A stretch of 64,000 nucleotides of DNA from Hymenobacter jejuensis (GTDB lineage: Bacteria > Bacteroidota > Bacteroidia > Cytophagales > Hymenobacteraceae). Shown here one piece after another: positions 16,820 to 24,881 of this stretch; within the stretch, counting starts at the first letter, position 1; every line of letters begins with the position of its first letter. The position numbers and the translations under genes are program-made. Location: the NCBI RefSeq assembly GCF_006337165.1, contig NZ_CP040896.1, positions 1,054,001 to 1,118,000 on the forward strand. Direction: 5' to 3'. The notes under the pieces were generated by a model that was not told the DNA's origin, searched no databases, and saw only the letters and a program-made list of their open reading frames with translations.

Positions 16820-17947
16820 TTATATATCTTGGCTTTTGCCATTATTTAAAGCATTGAGTGTAGCCTCAAGATATTGCCTACCCCATTTTTGACATGGCTC
16901 TAAATGATTCCCTTCTGCCCATTCGTTCCAAGCATTTATAAAAATAAAATTTTCTTCTTTAGAATATGGTTTAAATTTCTTCACAACATCTCTTAACCAA
17001 TTCTCATACAGTTCAGGCGTAGAGCCTAAAAATATAGTAGCATCTTGCTTACGTCTAGCACTGTTATCCCAATCTGGTGTTACACCAGGAAATAATTTAT
17101 ATTTGCTTTGAGCTTTACTCATTGCATTCTGAATATATTTTTCATATTCATAAATATTATCTTTATAGTATGGAGGCTTGTATAAGCCTGTTTTATTAAA
17201 GAACCGATCCTTGTACTTACCAACATAGCGCATTGGTAAATGATGATAATCAGGATGGAATTCCATTGCTGCATCAAATCCGGTGGCCGTTAAGTCACCG
17301 TCGTGGCCCACCCTGTCAACCTGAATCAAGTATAGATCGCCAATGCCTAAGCGGTGAGCCTCATTACGCCATATATCAGTGGTCCTTTTGATATTTGGGA
17401 ACAAGTCCATTCGATAAACAATGAACACTGGCTTGCCATCTACCCTAATATATCTAGGGTCAGCAAACATTGGGGCCAAGTACCGGATGTGGTTTAAATC
17501 ATCGTCTTCACTATAAGTTTGCCGTAGCAAAACATCTAATTCCTGACCATCCCAGCGGCGAGACCAGTTTTCGTTAGCCCAGCACAGGCAAAAAGGAAAA
17601 TCTGGCTGCCCAGACTTTAGTACCTCCTCAAATGGCCTTTCAAGAATGCGTCTACCGTTGAACCAATAATGGTAATACACAAAACCATGAATGCCATATT
17701 CACGGGCCATGCTCGCTTGTTGCTCACGTGTTTCGGCCAAACGTAAATCATAAAATCCAAGGTCAGCCGGAAGTTGGGGTTGGTAATGACCGGGAAAACG
17801 AGGCCTAGCTTTAGTTACGTTTGTCCACTCTGTAAATCCTTTCCCCCACCAAGCATCATTCTCAGGTATCGGGTGAAATTGCGGCAGATATATTGCCAAA
17901 GCCCGTAAACTTGAATCAGAAGCTGGCGCTTTATTTTCTAAATTCAT
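16820..17947 (-). CDS. WbsX-type glycosyltransferase (GH99-like domain)
   Basis: The 375-aa protein matches the WbsX family found in O-antigen and rhamnan loci. It has AIYLPQFHPIPENDAWWGKG and FTEWTNV near the N-terminus, a GIHGFVYYHYWFNGRR segment, CWANENWSRRWDG, and FINAWNEWAEGNHLEP near the C-terminus. The fold resembles GH99 hydrolases, but in such loci these proteins are taken to act in glycan assembly. I chose the ATG at 17947; an in-frame TTG five codons upstream (17962) is less likely. No signal peptide, so it acts in the cytoplasm. Confidence 0.85.
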   Translation of the reverse strand: MNLENKAPASDSSLRALAIYLPQFHPIPENDAWWGKGFTEWTNVTKARPRFPGHYQPQLPADLGFYDLRLAETREQQASMAREYGIHGFVYYHYWFNGRRILERPFEEVLKSGQPDFPFCLCWANENWSRRWDGQELDVLLRQTYSEDDDLNHIRYLAPMFADPRYIRVDGKPVFIVYRMDLFPNIKRTTDIWRNEAHRLGIGDLYLIQVDRVGHDGDLTATGFDAAMEFHPDYHHLPMRYVGKYKDRFFNKTGLYKPPYYKDNIYEYEKYIQNAMSKAQSKYKLFPGVTPDWDNSARRKQDATIFLGSTPELYENWLRDVVKKFKPYSKEENFIFINAWNEWAEGNHLEPCQKWGRQYLEATLNALNNGKSQDI

Positions 17948-17979
17948 TGTGAATCTTTTCAACAGAGTAGAACTCTTAC

Positions 17980-18717
17980 TCAGATGTGATACTTTTCTGC
18001 GAGTAAAATCAAATAAGCAATAAGTTTGTTATTTCTCCTGTTGTACAAAAACCTTACGATATCAGGGAAAAAATTTTTCTGGATTGCATACAAATCTTCA
18101 TTAAAAGCATCGTCACTATTATTAAAACTCGAACCATCATTATTATAATATGCAATTATCTCATTAATATATTTCATTTTTACCCATTTAGAGTTAAAAC
18201 ATTTTATATTAAATTCATAATCAGCCAGATATTTGTACCTAATATTAAATTTACCAATTCTATCAAAAACTAGCCGACGGGTAAAAATTGCTTGATGGCA
18301 TATATTCCGCGAGATGAGTTTCATATTAGTAAACATTCCATCATATCGTTTACCATTTTTAGTAAAAATGACATCACCATAAATTATATGATTATCAAGA
18401 TTTGATCTATCACAAAATATATCACTTAGAACATTTTCGCTTGCTAAAACATCATCACAACCCATAAAATAGAGAAACTCACCACGACTCAAAGAAATTC
18501 CTTTATTCATAGCATCGTAAATCCCATTATCAGGCTCTGAATAAAAGCGAATATTGCAATCTTTAAAGCTGCTTACTATTTCACTAGTTGCATCAGTCGA
18601 TCCACCATCCATGACAAGCACCTCATAATCTTTAAATGTTTGTTGTTGAATGGAAGCCAATGCGTTCGCCAACAAAGCTGCCTGCTGAAATGAAGGTATG
18701 ACTATACTTAAGACCAT
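17980..18717 (-). CDS. Family 2 glycosyltransferase (WcaA-like), paralogue B
   Basis: A 245-aa paralogue of 14898-15647: LSIVIPSFQQAALLANAL at 3-20, MDGGSTDATSEIV, DNGIYDAMNKGISLSRGE, FLYFMGCDD and SRNICHQAIFTRR align almost motif for motif. It lies 32 bp upstream of the WbsX gene. The two paralogues may add the same or similar sugars at different positions of the repeat. The gene is strongly AT-rich. Confidence 0.88.
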   Translation of the reverse strand: MVLSIVIPSFQQAALLANALASIQQQTFKDYEVLVMDGGSTDATSEIVSSFKDCNIRFYSEPDNGIYDAMNKGISLSRGEFLYFMGCDDVLASENVLSDIFCDRSNLDNHIIYGDVIFTKNGKRYDGMFTNMKLISRNICHQAIFTRRLVFDRIGKFNIRYKYLADYEFNIKCFNSKWVKMKYINEIIAYYNNDGSSFNNSDDAFNEDLYAIQKNFFPDIVRFLYNRRNNKLIAYLILLAEKYHI

Positions 18718-18859
18718 GTATTTCTGAGTTATTTTTTAATATATCAGCAAACAACAGCTAAAACGTTATTATCAAGATAAAATAATTGTAGTATTAAATA
18801 AAAGCCAACTTGATGTAAAAGCTTATACTTGCTTTGGCAATTATAAATAAAAACTTTTT

Positions 18860-19750
18860 TTATAGTTGCTTTTTTCTACCTACCAAAATTTGGTAACCAG
18901 TTCTAATTACTCCTAACTCATTTTCATCGTATTGTCCTACAAACTCCTCAATTTCTGGCAGCAGGCTTTCATTCATATTAGTTTCTTCAGTTATCATTCC
19001 AGTATTCTTATTAATTACATCTAAAGAAACAGGCTTATTGCTAAGCATAATTTTTAACTTTCTCAAAATCCTAGAAGATAGGGAATGATTAACAGCAGCA
19101 ACCTCTTGCAACTCAATAGATGAACTTGAATTTAATGGCAAAGGATATAATTGGACATATATTTTTTCGATAATAAAATACTCACTAATTATTTTTTGAA
19201 ATTCTTTGAAACCCCATTCCTGCACGTGATATGGATTTATAGGATTTTTATTAACAGCTACTGACGAAATGGGAGTTGATACCAAAAATAAACCATCAGA
19301 TCTTAAACTATTATGAATATTTTTTACAAACGCTTTATAATCTTTTAAATGTTCAACTGTTTCAAAACTTACTGCTAAATCAAATTCTTCAAACGCTTGT
19401 AATTTTTCCGCGTCACCAAAATCAAATTTCACATTTTCAAGCTTATTTCGCCATCGAGCATATCTAATTGCATCATGCTGTATATCATAACCTTTTACAC
19501 TATATGCACCCCCTTCTTTAGCAAGTACATAACTTCCTTTTCCAACACCGCAAGCAATATCAATTACTTTCTTTCCTTTGCTGTATATGCAAGATAATTT
19601 ATATCTTTCTATGTGCGAATACTCCGTACTAGAGTGGAGAAAGCCTGGCACCCACCGTTCTGATTCATTTCTTAGTATTACTTCAGCTAGAGTCTTTAAT
19701 TCAAACTTCAAGCAAAAGTTTTCTTCAATTACATCCTGCAAACTTTCCAT
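18860..19750 (-). CDS. SAM-dependent methyltransferase
   Basis: The 296-aa protein has a class I methyltransferase core: motif I VIDIACGVGKGSYV at 62-75, FDFGDAEKLQAFEEFD as the motif II/III region and VSFETVEHL as motif IV. Its start is 10 bp from the stop of wzt, so the two are tightly linked. In ABC-exported O-antigens such as E. coli O8/O9a, a terminal methyl or methyl-phosphate stops chain growth and is recognised by the Wzt C-terminal domain. A similar capping role is inferred; methylation of an internal sugar is the alternative. Confidence 0.83.
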   Translation of the reverse strand: MESLQDVIEENFCLKFELKTLAEVILRNESERWVPGFLHSSTEYSHIERYKLSCIYSKGKKVIDIACGVGKGSYVLAKEGGAYSVKGYDIQHDAIRYARWRNKLENVKFDFGDAEKLQAFEEFDLAVSFETVEHLKDYKAFVKNIHNSLRSDGLFLVSTPISSVAVNKNPINPYHVQEWGFKEFQKIISEYFIIEKIYVQLYPLPLNSSSSIELQEVAAVNHSLSSRILRKLKIMLSNKPVSLDVINKNTGMITEETNMNESLLPEIEEFVGQYDENELGVIRTGYQILVGRKKQL

Positions 19751-19760
19751 TTTTATTTCC

Positions 19761-21014
19761 TTAAACCCATTTTTGTTCTACAAGAACGCTACCTTGACTT
19801 GAATCGGGAAGTGACGAATAATTTCTACCAGAGGGGAATATCTCGATTTGCAAACCATGATCGTAATAATCTAATTTAACATGATCATTACCAACATATA
19901 TTTCTACATTATATATCCCAGGCTTAAGAATTAAATTATCAATCATGCATAGGATATTATTCTCACCTTGAAATAAATCATACGTTTTATTATAGAACCT
20001 GCTAAAAAGGGTAAACACTCGCAATCCATTCAAATCATTAATTCCAATACCTATAAAGACGTCTTTAATATCTTCGATCGCTTCAACCATAACCTCTATT
20101 CTGGCCGGCTCATTCATTCGAGGCGAATTACTTTTTTCGTCAGCACTAATAAATTTAAAGTCAGTTAACCAAGCTCTTTTTCCTTTGCTATATATCTCTA
20201 TATTTCTTGAAAAATTACTCCCTTGTTCGTTAGAGTAAGATTTGACTATACTATCAATAGTATCGATTAAAACAGGAGTACCATTTTTAAGATAAATCCC
20301 AGTATCACATAATGACATTATCGCATGTAAATTGTGGCTCACAAATAAGACAGTTCTTCCATCATTTACGCTTACATCTTTCATACGACCTAAGCATTTC
20401 TTTTGGAACTCCGCATCTCCTACTGCAAGTACTTCATCAATAATCAGTATCTCAGGCTCCAAGAACGCGGCAACGGCAAATGCCAAGCGCACATACATGC
20501 CGCTACTATAGCGCTTAACCGGCGTATCGATGTAGCGCTCTACCCCAGAGAAATCGACTATTTCATCGAATTTGCTGCGGATTTCGGTCTTGCTCATTCC
20601 TAGGATGGCGCCATTCAAGAAGATGTTTTCACGCCCGGTCAGGTCAGGGTGAAAACCAGTTCCTACTTCCAACAGCGAAGCAATCCGGCCTTGAATCTTT
20701 ATTTTGCCCGTGGTGGGCGCCGTGACCTTCGACAGGATTTTGAGCAGCGTGGACTTGCCAGCTCCGTTTCGGCCAATGATGCCCAAAACCTCACCCTTTT
20801 TCACTTCAAAGTTTACATCCTTCAAAGACCATACGAAATCACTGGTTCCCTTTGAAGTGCGGTCATTGGTTTCACCAACGACCGCAAACGGATCTTCCTT
20901 GCCACGTACTCTTGCCCACCAACGGTTCAAATCTTGTCCAAGAGTGCCTGTCCCCACCTCACCCAGCCGGTAGAGTTTACCCAAGTTTTCTACTTGTATC
21001 GCAATATCGCTCAT
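19761..21014 (-). CDS. wzt: Polysaccharide ABC exporter ATPase with C-terminal glycan-binding domain
   Basis: The 417-aa protein couples ATP hydrolysis to glycan export through Wzm. The ATPase domain carries Walker A GRNGAGKST at 81-89, signature YSSGM at 169-173 and Walker B ILIIDEVLAVGD at 189-200. Residues from about 275 form a beta-rich Wzt-C domain of the kind that binds the chain's non-reducing end. GC content falls sharply within the gene: about 53% in 20461-20520 against 28% in 20161-20220. The conserved ATPase therefore looks native and the recognition domain recently exchanged. It lies 56 bp after wzm. Confidence 0.92.
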   Translation of the reverse strand: MSDIAIQVENLGKLYRLGEVGTGTLGQDLNRWWARVRGKEDPFAVVGETNDRTSKGTSDFVWSLKDVNFEVKKGEVLGIIGRNGAGKSTLLKILSKVTAPTTGKIKIQGRIASLLEVGTGFHPDLTGRENIFLNGAILGMSKTEIRSKFDEIVDFSGVERYIDTPVKRYSSGMYVRLAFAVAAFLEPEILIIDEVLAVGDAEFQKKCLGRMKDVSVNDGRTVLFVSHNLHAIMSLCDTGIYLKNGTPVLIDTIDSIVKSYSNEQGSNFSRNIEIYSKGKRAWLTDFKFISADEKSNSPRMNEPARIEVMVEAIEDIKDVFIGIGINDLNGLRVFTLFSRFYNKTYDLFQGENNILCMIDNLILKPGIYNVEIYVGNDHVKLDYYDHGLQIEIFPSGRNYSSLPDSSQGSVLVEQKWV

Positions 21015-21070
21015 TCGCTGTTTTCCAGATTAGCCGTGTATAAAAATGTAAGTGCTTATTAAGAAGGCAT

Positions 21071-21967
21071 TTACACTGTATCCGTAAAGCTCTTTTCTAC
21101 CTTATTGAAAATGATTGTTCCCACGAAGAGAATCACCAACGTTACTAGTAGACTATAACTTAAATATCCCCAGCTAAACGACCCCGAGCCTAGAAAAGCA
21201 AATCGAAATGTTTCGACGATAGATGTCATGGGATTGGCCAGAATAACCCACTTGTATTTCGGGGATAAGCTGGACAGTGGGTAGATGACAGGCGTCGCAT
21301 ACATCAACAACTGAATTCCGAAAGCCAATAGCATCGTCAAGTCGCGGTATTTGGTGGTGAGCGCACTGAAAATCATGCCCAACCCCAACCCCAGCAGCCC
21401 CATGATTATTAATAGTACTGGCGTAAGCAAAATCAACCCATTGGGATGAATAGCGCTGCCTTTTACTAAGTAATAAGCCCAAATGGCCAGAAATAAGCCA
21501 AACTGAATCAGGAAGCGAACGATGTTGGAAATAACAATGGATAAAGGCATTGTTAAGCGCGGAAAATACACCTTGCCAAAGATGTGCGCATTGTTTGTGA
21601 ACACGCTCGATGTGTTACTCAGCGTCAGAGAAAAGTAATTCCAGATCGTAATACCCGCCATGTAAAACACGAGTTGAGGCAAGCCTTCGGTAGAAATCTT
21701 CGCGATGTTGCCGAAAATAATTACGTAGGTAAAGGTCGTGAGCAACGGCTGGATGAAAAACCAAATTGGGCCCAACACCGTCTGCTTGTAAGTCGACACA
21801 AAGTCGCGCTGCACAAACATCATTACCAGATCCCGATAACGCCAGACTTCACCCAAGCGGAGATCAAGCAGACTAGTGCGGGGTTGAATTACTTCGGTCC
21901 ACTGGTCTGTATCCGATAGAGAAGAAGTATTCGGAACGATAGTTTTTACGGCTTGCGTGGTTTCCAC
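21071..21967 (-). CDS. wzm: Polysaccharide ABC exporter permease
   Basis: A membrane protein of about 298 aa in the ABC-2/Wzm family. It begins with a cytoplasmic segment containing WTEVIQPRTSLLDLRLGEVW and then RYRDLVMMFVQRDFVSTYKQ, the standard entry into the first membrane helix, with six predicted segments in total. It pairs with the adjacent Wzt ATPase to export an undecaprenyl-linked chain. I prefer the GTG start at 21967; an in-frame TTG at 22027 would add 20 residues. No ATG precedes the first helix. A candidate promoter lies at 22121-22128. Confidence 0.9.
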   Translation of the reverse strand: METTQAVKTIVPNTSSLSDTDQWTEVIQPRTSLLDLRLGEVWRYRDLVMMFVQRDFVSTYKQTVLGPIWFFIQPLLTTFTYVIIFGNIAKISTEGLPQLVFYMAGITIWNYFSLTLSNTSSVFTNNAHIFGKVYFPRLTMPLSIVISNIVRFLIQFGLFLAIWAYYLVKGSAIHPNGLILLTPVLLIIMGLLGLGLGMIFSALTTKYRDLTMLLAFGIQLLMYATPVIYPLSSLSPKYKWVILANPMTSIVETFRFAFLGSGSFSWGYLSYSLLVTLVILFVGTIIFNKVEKSFTDTV

Positions 21968-22120
21968 GTAAAGTGTGTTTAGTGAATGCTCAGGATACGT
22001 TGCGAATAAAAAGCCTGCATCAAGCAAGACCTTTGTAAAGAGCTGCTACGGCTAAAAATGCAGTTGCCAATAAGTAGGCTAAGCTCAGCGGTAGCAAGCC
22101 AGCATGCTTGATATCCGGCG

Positions 22121-22128
22121 CAAAGATA
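22121..22128 (-). promoter_or_regulatory. Candidate -7 element upstream of wzm (TATCTTTG)
   Basis: Exact TAnnTTTG on the minus strand in the gap between fdtB and wzm. Transcription would begin near 22115. A -33 partner is not clear. It may provide an internal start for the export and transferase genes. Confidence 0.45.
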
Positions 22129-22181
22129 ACCAAAACGATTTTGTGACGATCACCGGTTCCCTCACTCCGCATAGAGCTACT

Positions 22182-23288
22182 CTAAGAGCCAGCGAATCTG
22201 CGTATTATCTCAGCAATGTACATTACTTCTTTCGGCTCCATGCCGGGCCACAGAGGCAGACTCAAGCACGTATGTGCCAGTTCCTCCGCGACGGGAAAAC
22301 TGCGTTGCGCTATAGCTGTAGCAGCATATGCTTTTTGCCGATGTGGTGGAATAGGGTAATGTGTCAAGGTTTCTACACCATGTGCAGCTAAGTATTCCTG
22401 CAACGCATCGCGACGTGCTGTTCGAATCACATATAAATGATATACGTGCGTCGCGCAGGGACACGCAACTGGCAACACAATATCTTTTATATCAGATAGA
22501 TACAAATCATACCAAGCGGCAATTTCTTGGCGTTTTTGCGTCCAAGTGGTCAAATAAGGAAGCTTTACCCGCAGCACAGCCGCTTGCAGCTCGTCGAGCC
22601 GGGAGTTATAGCCTATTATTTCATTCTGGTATTTCTGCGTCGAGCCGTAATTGCGCAGCATACGAAGCTGGTGCGCTAGTTTCGCATCATTGGTAGTGAT
22701 AGCCCCAGCATCGCCAAGTGCTCCTAAATTTTTGGTAGGATAGAAACTCGTGGCGTTAAGATGCCCGAAGCTGCCGGTAAACCGCCCACTACATGCAGCT
22801 CCCTGCGCTTGAGCATTGTCCTCAATTACATACAAGCCATGACGGTGCGCCAAGGCCATGATCGCTTCCATGTCGCAGGCCTGGCCATATAGATGCACCG
22901 GCAGAATAGCTTTGGTGTACTTCGTAATTGCTTTTGCAACTGATTCAGGATCAATATTATACGTTTCTTTGTCTGGCTCGACCGGTACTACGGTAGCCCC
23001 TACCTGCGATACAGCCAGCCACGTAGCGATGTAGGTATTACTTGGCACGATTACTTCATCGCCGGGCCCAACCCCAAGGGCACGCAGCGATAAATGCAAG
23101 GCATCTAGGCCGTTGCCTACACCTACACAGTATTGCACCTGGTTGAAAGCCGCATACTCTGCCTCAAACCGTTGTACCTGCTGCCCCAGCACGTAATGCT
23201 GGGAGTCAAAAACGGTTTCCATCGCCGCCAGTGTTGCCGCGCGGATCTGGGCATTTTGTGCTTCGAAAGAAACAAACGGAATTTTCAT
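22182..23288 (-). CDS. fdtB: dTDP-3-oxo-hexose aminotransferase (DegT/DnrJ/EryC1/StrS family)
   Basis: The 368-aa PLP enzyme has the family's N-terminal [17 protein letters not shown] (about 56-72), [11 protein letters not shown] (about 154-164) and the Schiff-base Lys186 in [16 protein letters not shown]. FdtB-type enzymes transfer an amino group from glutamate to the C3 ketone of a dTDP-6-deoxy-hexose. The gene immediately upstream is an FdtA-like isomerase, which would supply that substrate, so dTDP-Fuc3N or dTDP-Qui3N is the likely product. No N-acetyltransferase (FdtC) is seen nearby. Confidence 0.88.
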   Translation of the reverse strand: MKIPFVSFEAQNAQIRAATLAAMETVFDSQHYVLGQQVQRFEAEYAAFNQVQYCVGVGNGLDALHLSLRALGVGPGDEVIVPSNTYIATWLAVSQVGATVVPVEPDKETYNIDPESVAKAITKYTKAILPVHLYGQACDMEAIMALAHRHGLYVIEDNAQAQGAACSGRFTGSFGHLNATSFYPTKNLGALGDAGAITTNDAKLAHQLRMLRNYGSTQKYQNEIIGYNSRLDELQAAVLRVKLPYLTTWTQKRQEIAAWYDLYLSDIKDIVLPVACPCATHVYHLYVIRTARRDALQEYLAAHGVETLTHYPIPPHRQKAYAATAIAQRSFPVAEELAHTCLSLPLWPGMEPKEVMYIAEIIRRFAGS

Positions 23289-23355
23289 TGCTCTGAAAAA
23301 AGGGCATCGCAGTTTCCTGAAAGCAGGCTACAGTGGCTACGGGCTGGCCGGGCAA

Positions 23356-23775
23356 TTATGCCCAAATTCGCTTGAATTCTGAGTGCGAATAGATATAATC
23401 CTCAGCCTCAAAATCGGTGGAGGCGAGCACAAGCTGTACAGCATCACTGGAGTATTGCATGGTGTGCCAAGCATTGGGCGGAATGTATATTCCTACGTCA
23501 GGCCGCTCGAGTCGGAAAGTCATCAGTTCGCCATTGGCTAGCTCTGTCATCACTACAATACGGCCAGCCATAGCGACAAGTACCTGTTCGGTTTGGTGGT
23601 GCGCATGGCGGCCTCTGACGATGTGATCGGGAGTAGCATAGGTCCAGAAGGCCCGCTTGATAGCAAAAGGCACTTGGCTATTGCCTTGCCCTACAGTGAT
23701 ATAGCCTACTGCACCATCACCGATAGTTGGCAGCTCGATGAGGTGAGGTTTTGAGAAATCAGGGCGTTTGGCCAT
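23356..23775 (-). CDS. fdtA: dTDP-4-oxo-6-deoxyhexose 3,4-ketoisomerase (FdtA/QdtA cupin)
   Basis: A 139-aa single-domain cupin. RGRHAHHQTEQ at 54-64 holds the HAH pair used in catalysis by FdtA. IPPNAWHTMQ and an FKRIW C-terminus also match. The enzyme moves the keto group of dTDP-4-keto-6-deoxyglucose from C4 to C3, ready for amination by the adjacent FdtB. FdtA and QdtA differ in stereochemical outcome and cannot be separated by eye. The supplier genes rmlA and rmlB are not in the window. Confidence 0.87.
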   Translation of the reverse strand: MAKRPDFSKPHLIELPTIGDGAVGYITVGQGNSQVPFAIKRAFWTYATPDHIVRGRHAHHQTEQVLVAMAGRIVVMTELANGELMTFRLERPDVGIYIPPNAWHTMQYSSDAVQLVLASTDFEAEDYIYSHSEFKRIWA

Positions 23776-23862
23776 AAGGGCAGGAGTGGAAAATGAAGTT
23801 CCGACAAAACAGAAATCCCTGCCTGAACTTCATCAAGCAGGGATTCCCATTTAAGCAGACAC

Positions 23863-24810
23863 TTATACCGTGACGTGCTCTTTGAAAAACTCCAGCGTCC
23901 GACGCAGTCCTTCGGCGCGGTCAACCTTCGGCTCCCAACCCAAAATCTCCTTGGCTTTGGTGATATCGGGACGGCGTTTCATCGGGTCGTTTTCGGGCAG
24001 CGGACGATAATCCGGCTTGAATTCTACTCCGGTGAGCTTCGCAATCTCTTCTCCAAATTCCTTAATGGTGATCTCTGACGGGTTGCCAATGTTGACGGGC
24101 AAATGGTAATCGCTCAGCAACAGACGGTAAATGCCTTCTACGAGGTCATCGACGTAGCAGAATGAACGCGTCTGAGAACCGTCACCGAATACGGTCAGGT
24201 TTTCGCCGCGCAATGCCTGCGACAGGAATGCTGGCAATACACGGCCGTCGTCGAGGCGCATGCGTGGGCCATAGGTATTGAAGATGCGGATGATGCGCGT
24301 CTCCAGCCCGTGGTGGTTGTGGTAAGCCATCGTGATGGCTTCTTGGAAGCGCTTGGCTTCGTCGTAGCAGCCGCGCGGGCCTACTGGGTTGACGTTGCCA
24401 AAATATTCTTCTACCTGCGGGTGAATTTCGGGATCTCCATAAACCTCTGATGTACTGGCAATTAGCACACGGGCATTTTTCACACGGGCCAAGCCCAGTA
24501 GATTATGCGTGCCCAACGAGCCTACCTTCAAGGTTTGGATCGGGATCTTCAGATAATCGATTGGCGAAGCCGGCGAAGCGAAATGCAGGATATAATCCAG
24601 CTTCCCCGGCACAAAAACGAACTTCGACACATCGTGGTGATGAAATTCAAAATCCTCTTTGCCAAACAAGTGCTCGATGTTGGCTAGGTTACCGGTAATT
24701 AAGTTATCCATCGCGATAACGTGGTAACCCTCGGCTAAAAACCGGTCGCAAAGGTGTGAGCCCAGAAACCCAGCCCCACCCGTGATGAGTATTCTTTTCT
24801 TTTCAGACAT
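23863..24810 (-). CDS. uxs: UDP-glucuronate decarboxylase (UDP-xylose synthase)
   Basis: The 315-aa short-chain dehydrogenase has the NAD-binding [10 protein letters not shown] at 11-20, the catalytic pair Tyr149 and Lys153 in GCYDEAKR, and [18 protein letters not shown], characteristic of UDP-xylose synthases. [18 protein letters not shown] is also diagnostic. It converts UDP-glucuronate to UDP-xylose with retained NAD. The gene upstream is UDP-glucose dehydrogenase, its direct supplier, 71 bp away. Length equals the bacterial UXS norm. Confidence 0.93.
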   Translation of the reverse strand: MSEKKRILITGGAGFLGSHLCDRFLAEGYHVIAMDNLITGNLANIEHLFGKEDFEFHHHDVSKFVFVPGKLDYILHFASPASPIDYLKIPIQTLKVGSLGTHNLLGLARVKNARVLIASTSEVYGDPEIHPQVEEYFGNVNPVGPRGCYDEAKRFQEAITMAYHNHHGLETRIIRIFNTYGPRMRLDDGRVLPAFLSQALRGENLTVFGDGSQTRSFCYVDDLVEGIYRLLLSDYHLPVNIGNPSEITIKEFGEEIAKLTGVEFKPDYRPLPENDPMKRRPDITKAKEILGWEPKVDRAEGLRRTLEFFKEHVTV

Positions 24811-24881
24811 ATTTTATTCGAAGCTAACGCCGGTTAGACCGCCATTACGTTTTGAGAAATTGTAGCCACCCGAAGGCAAAA

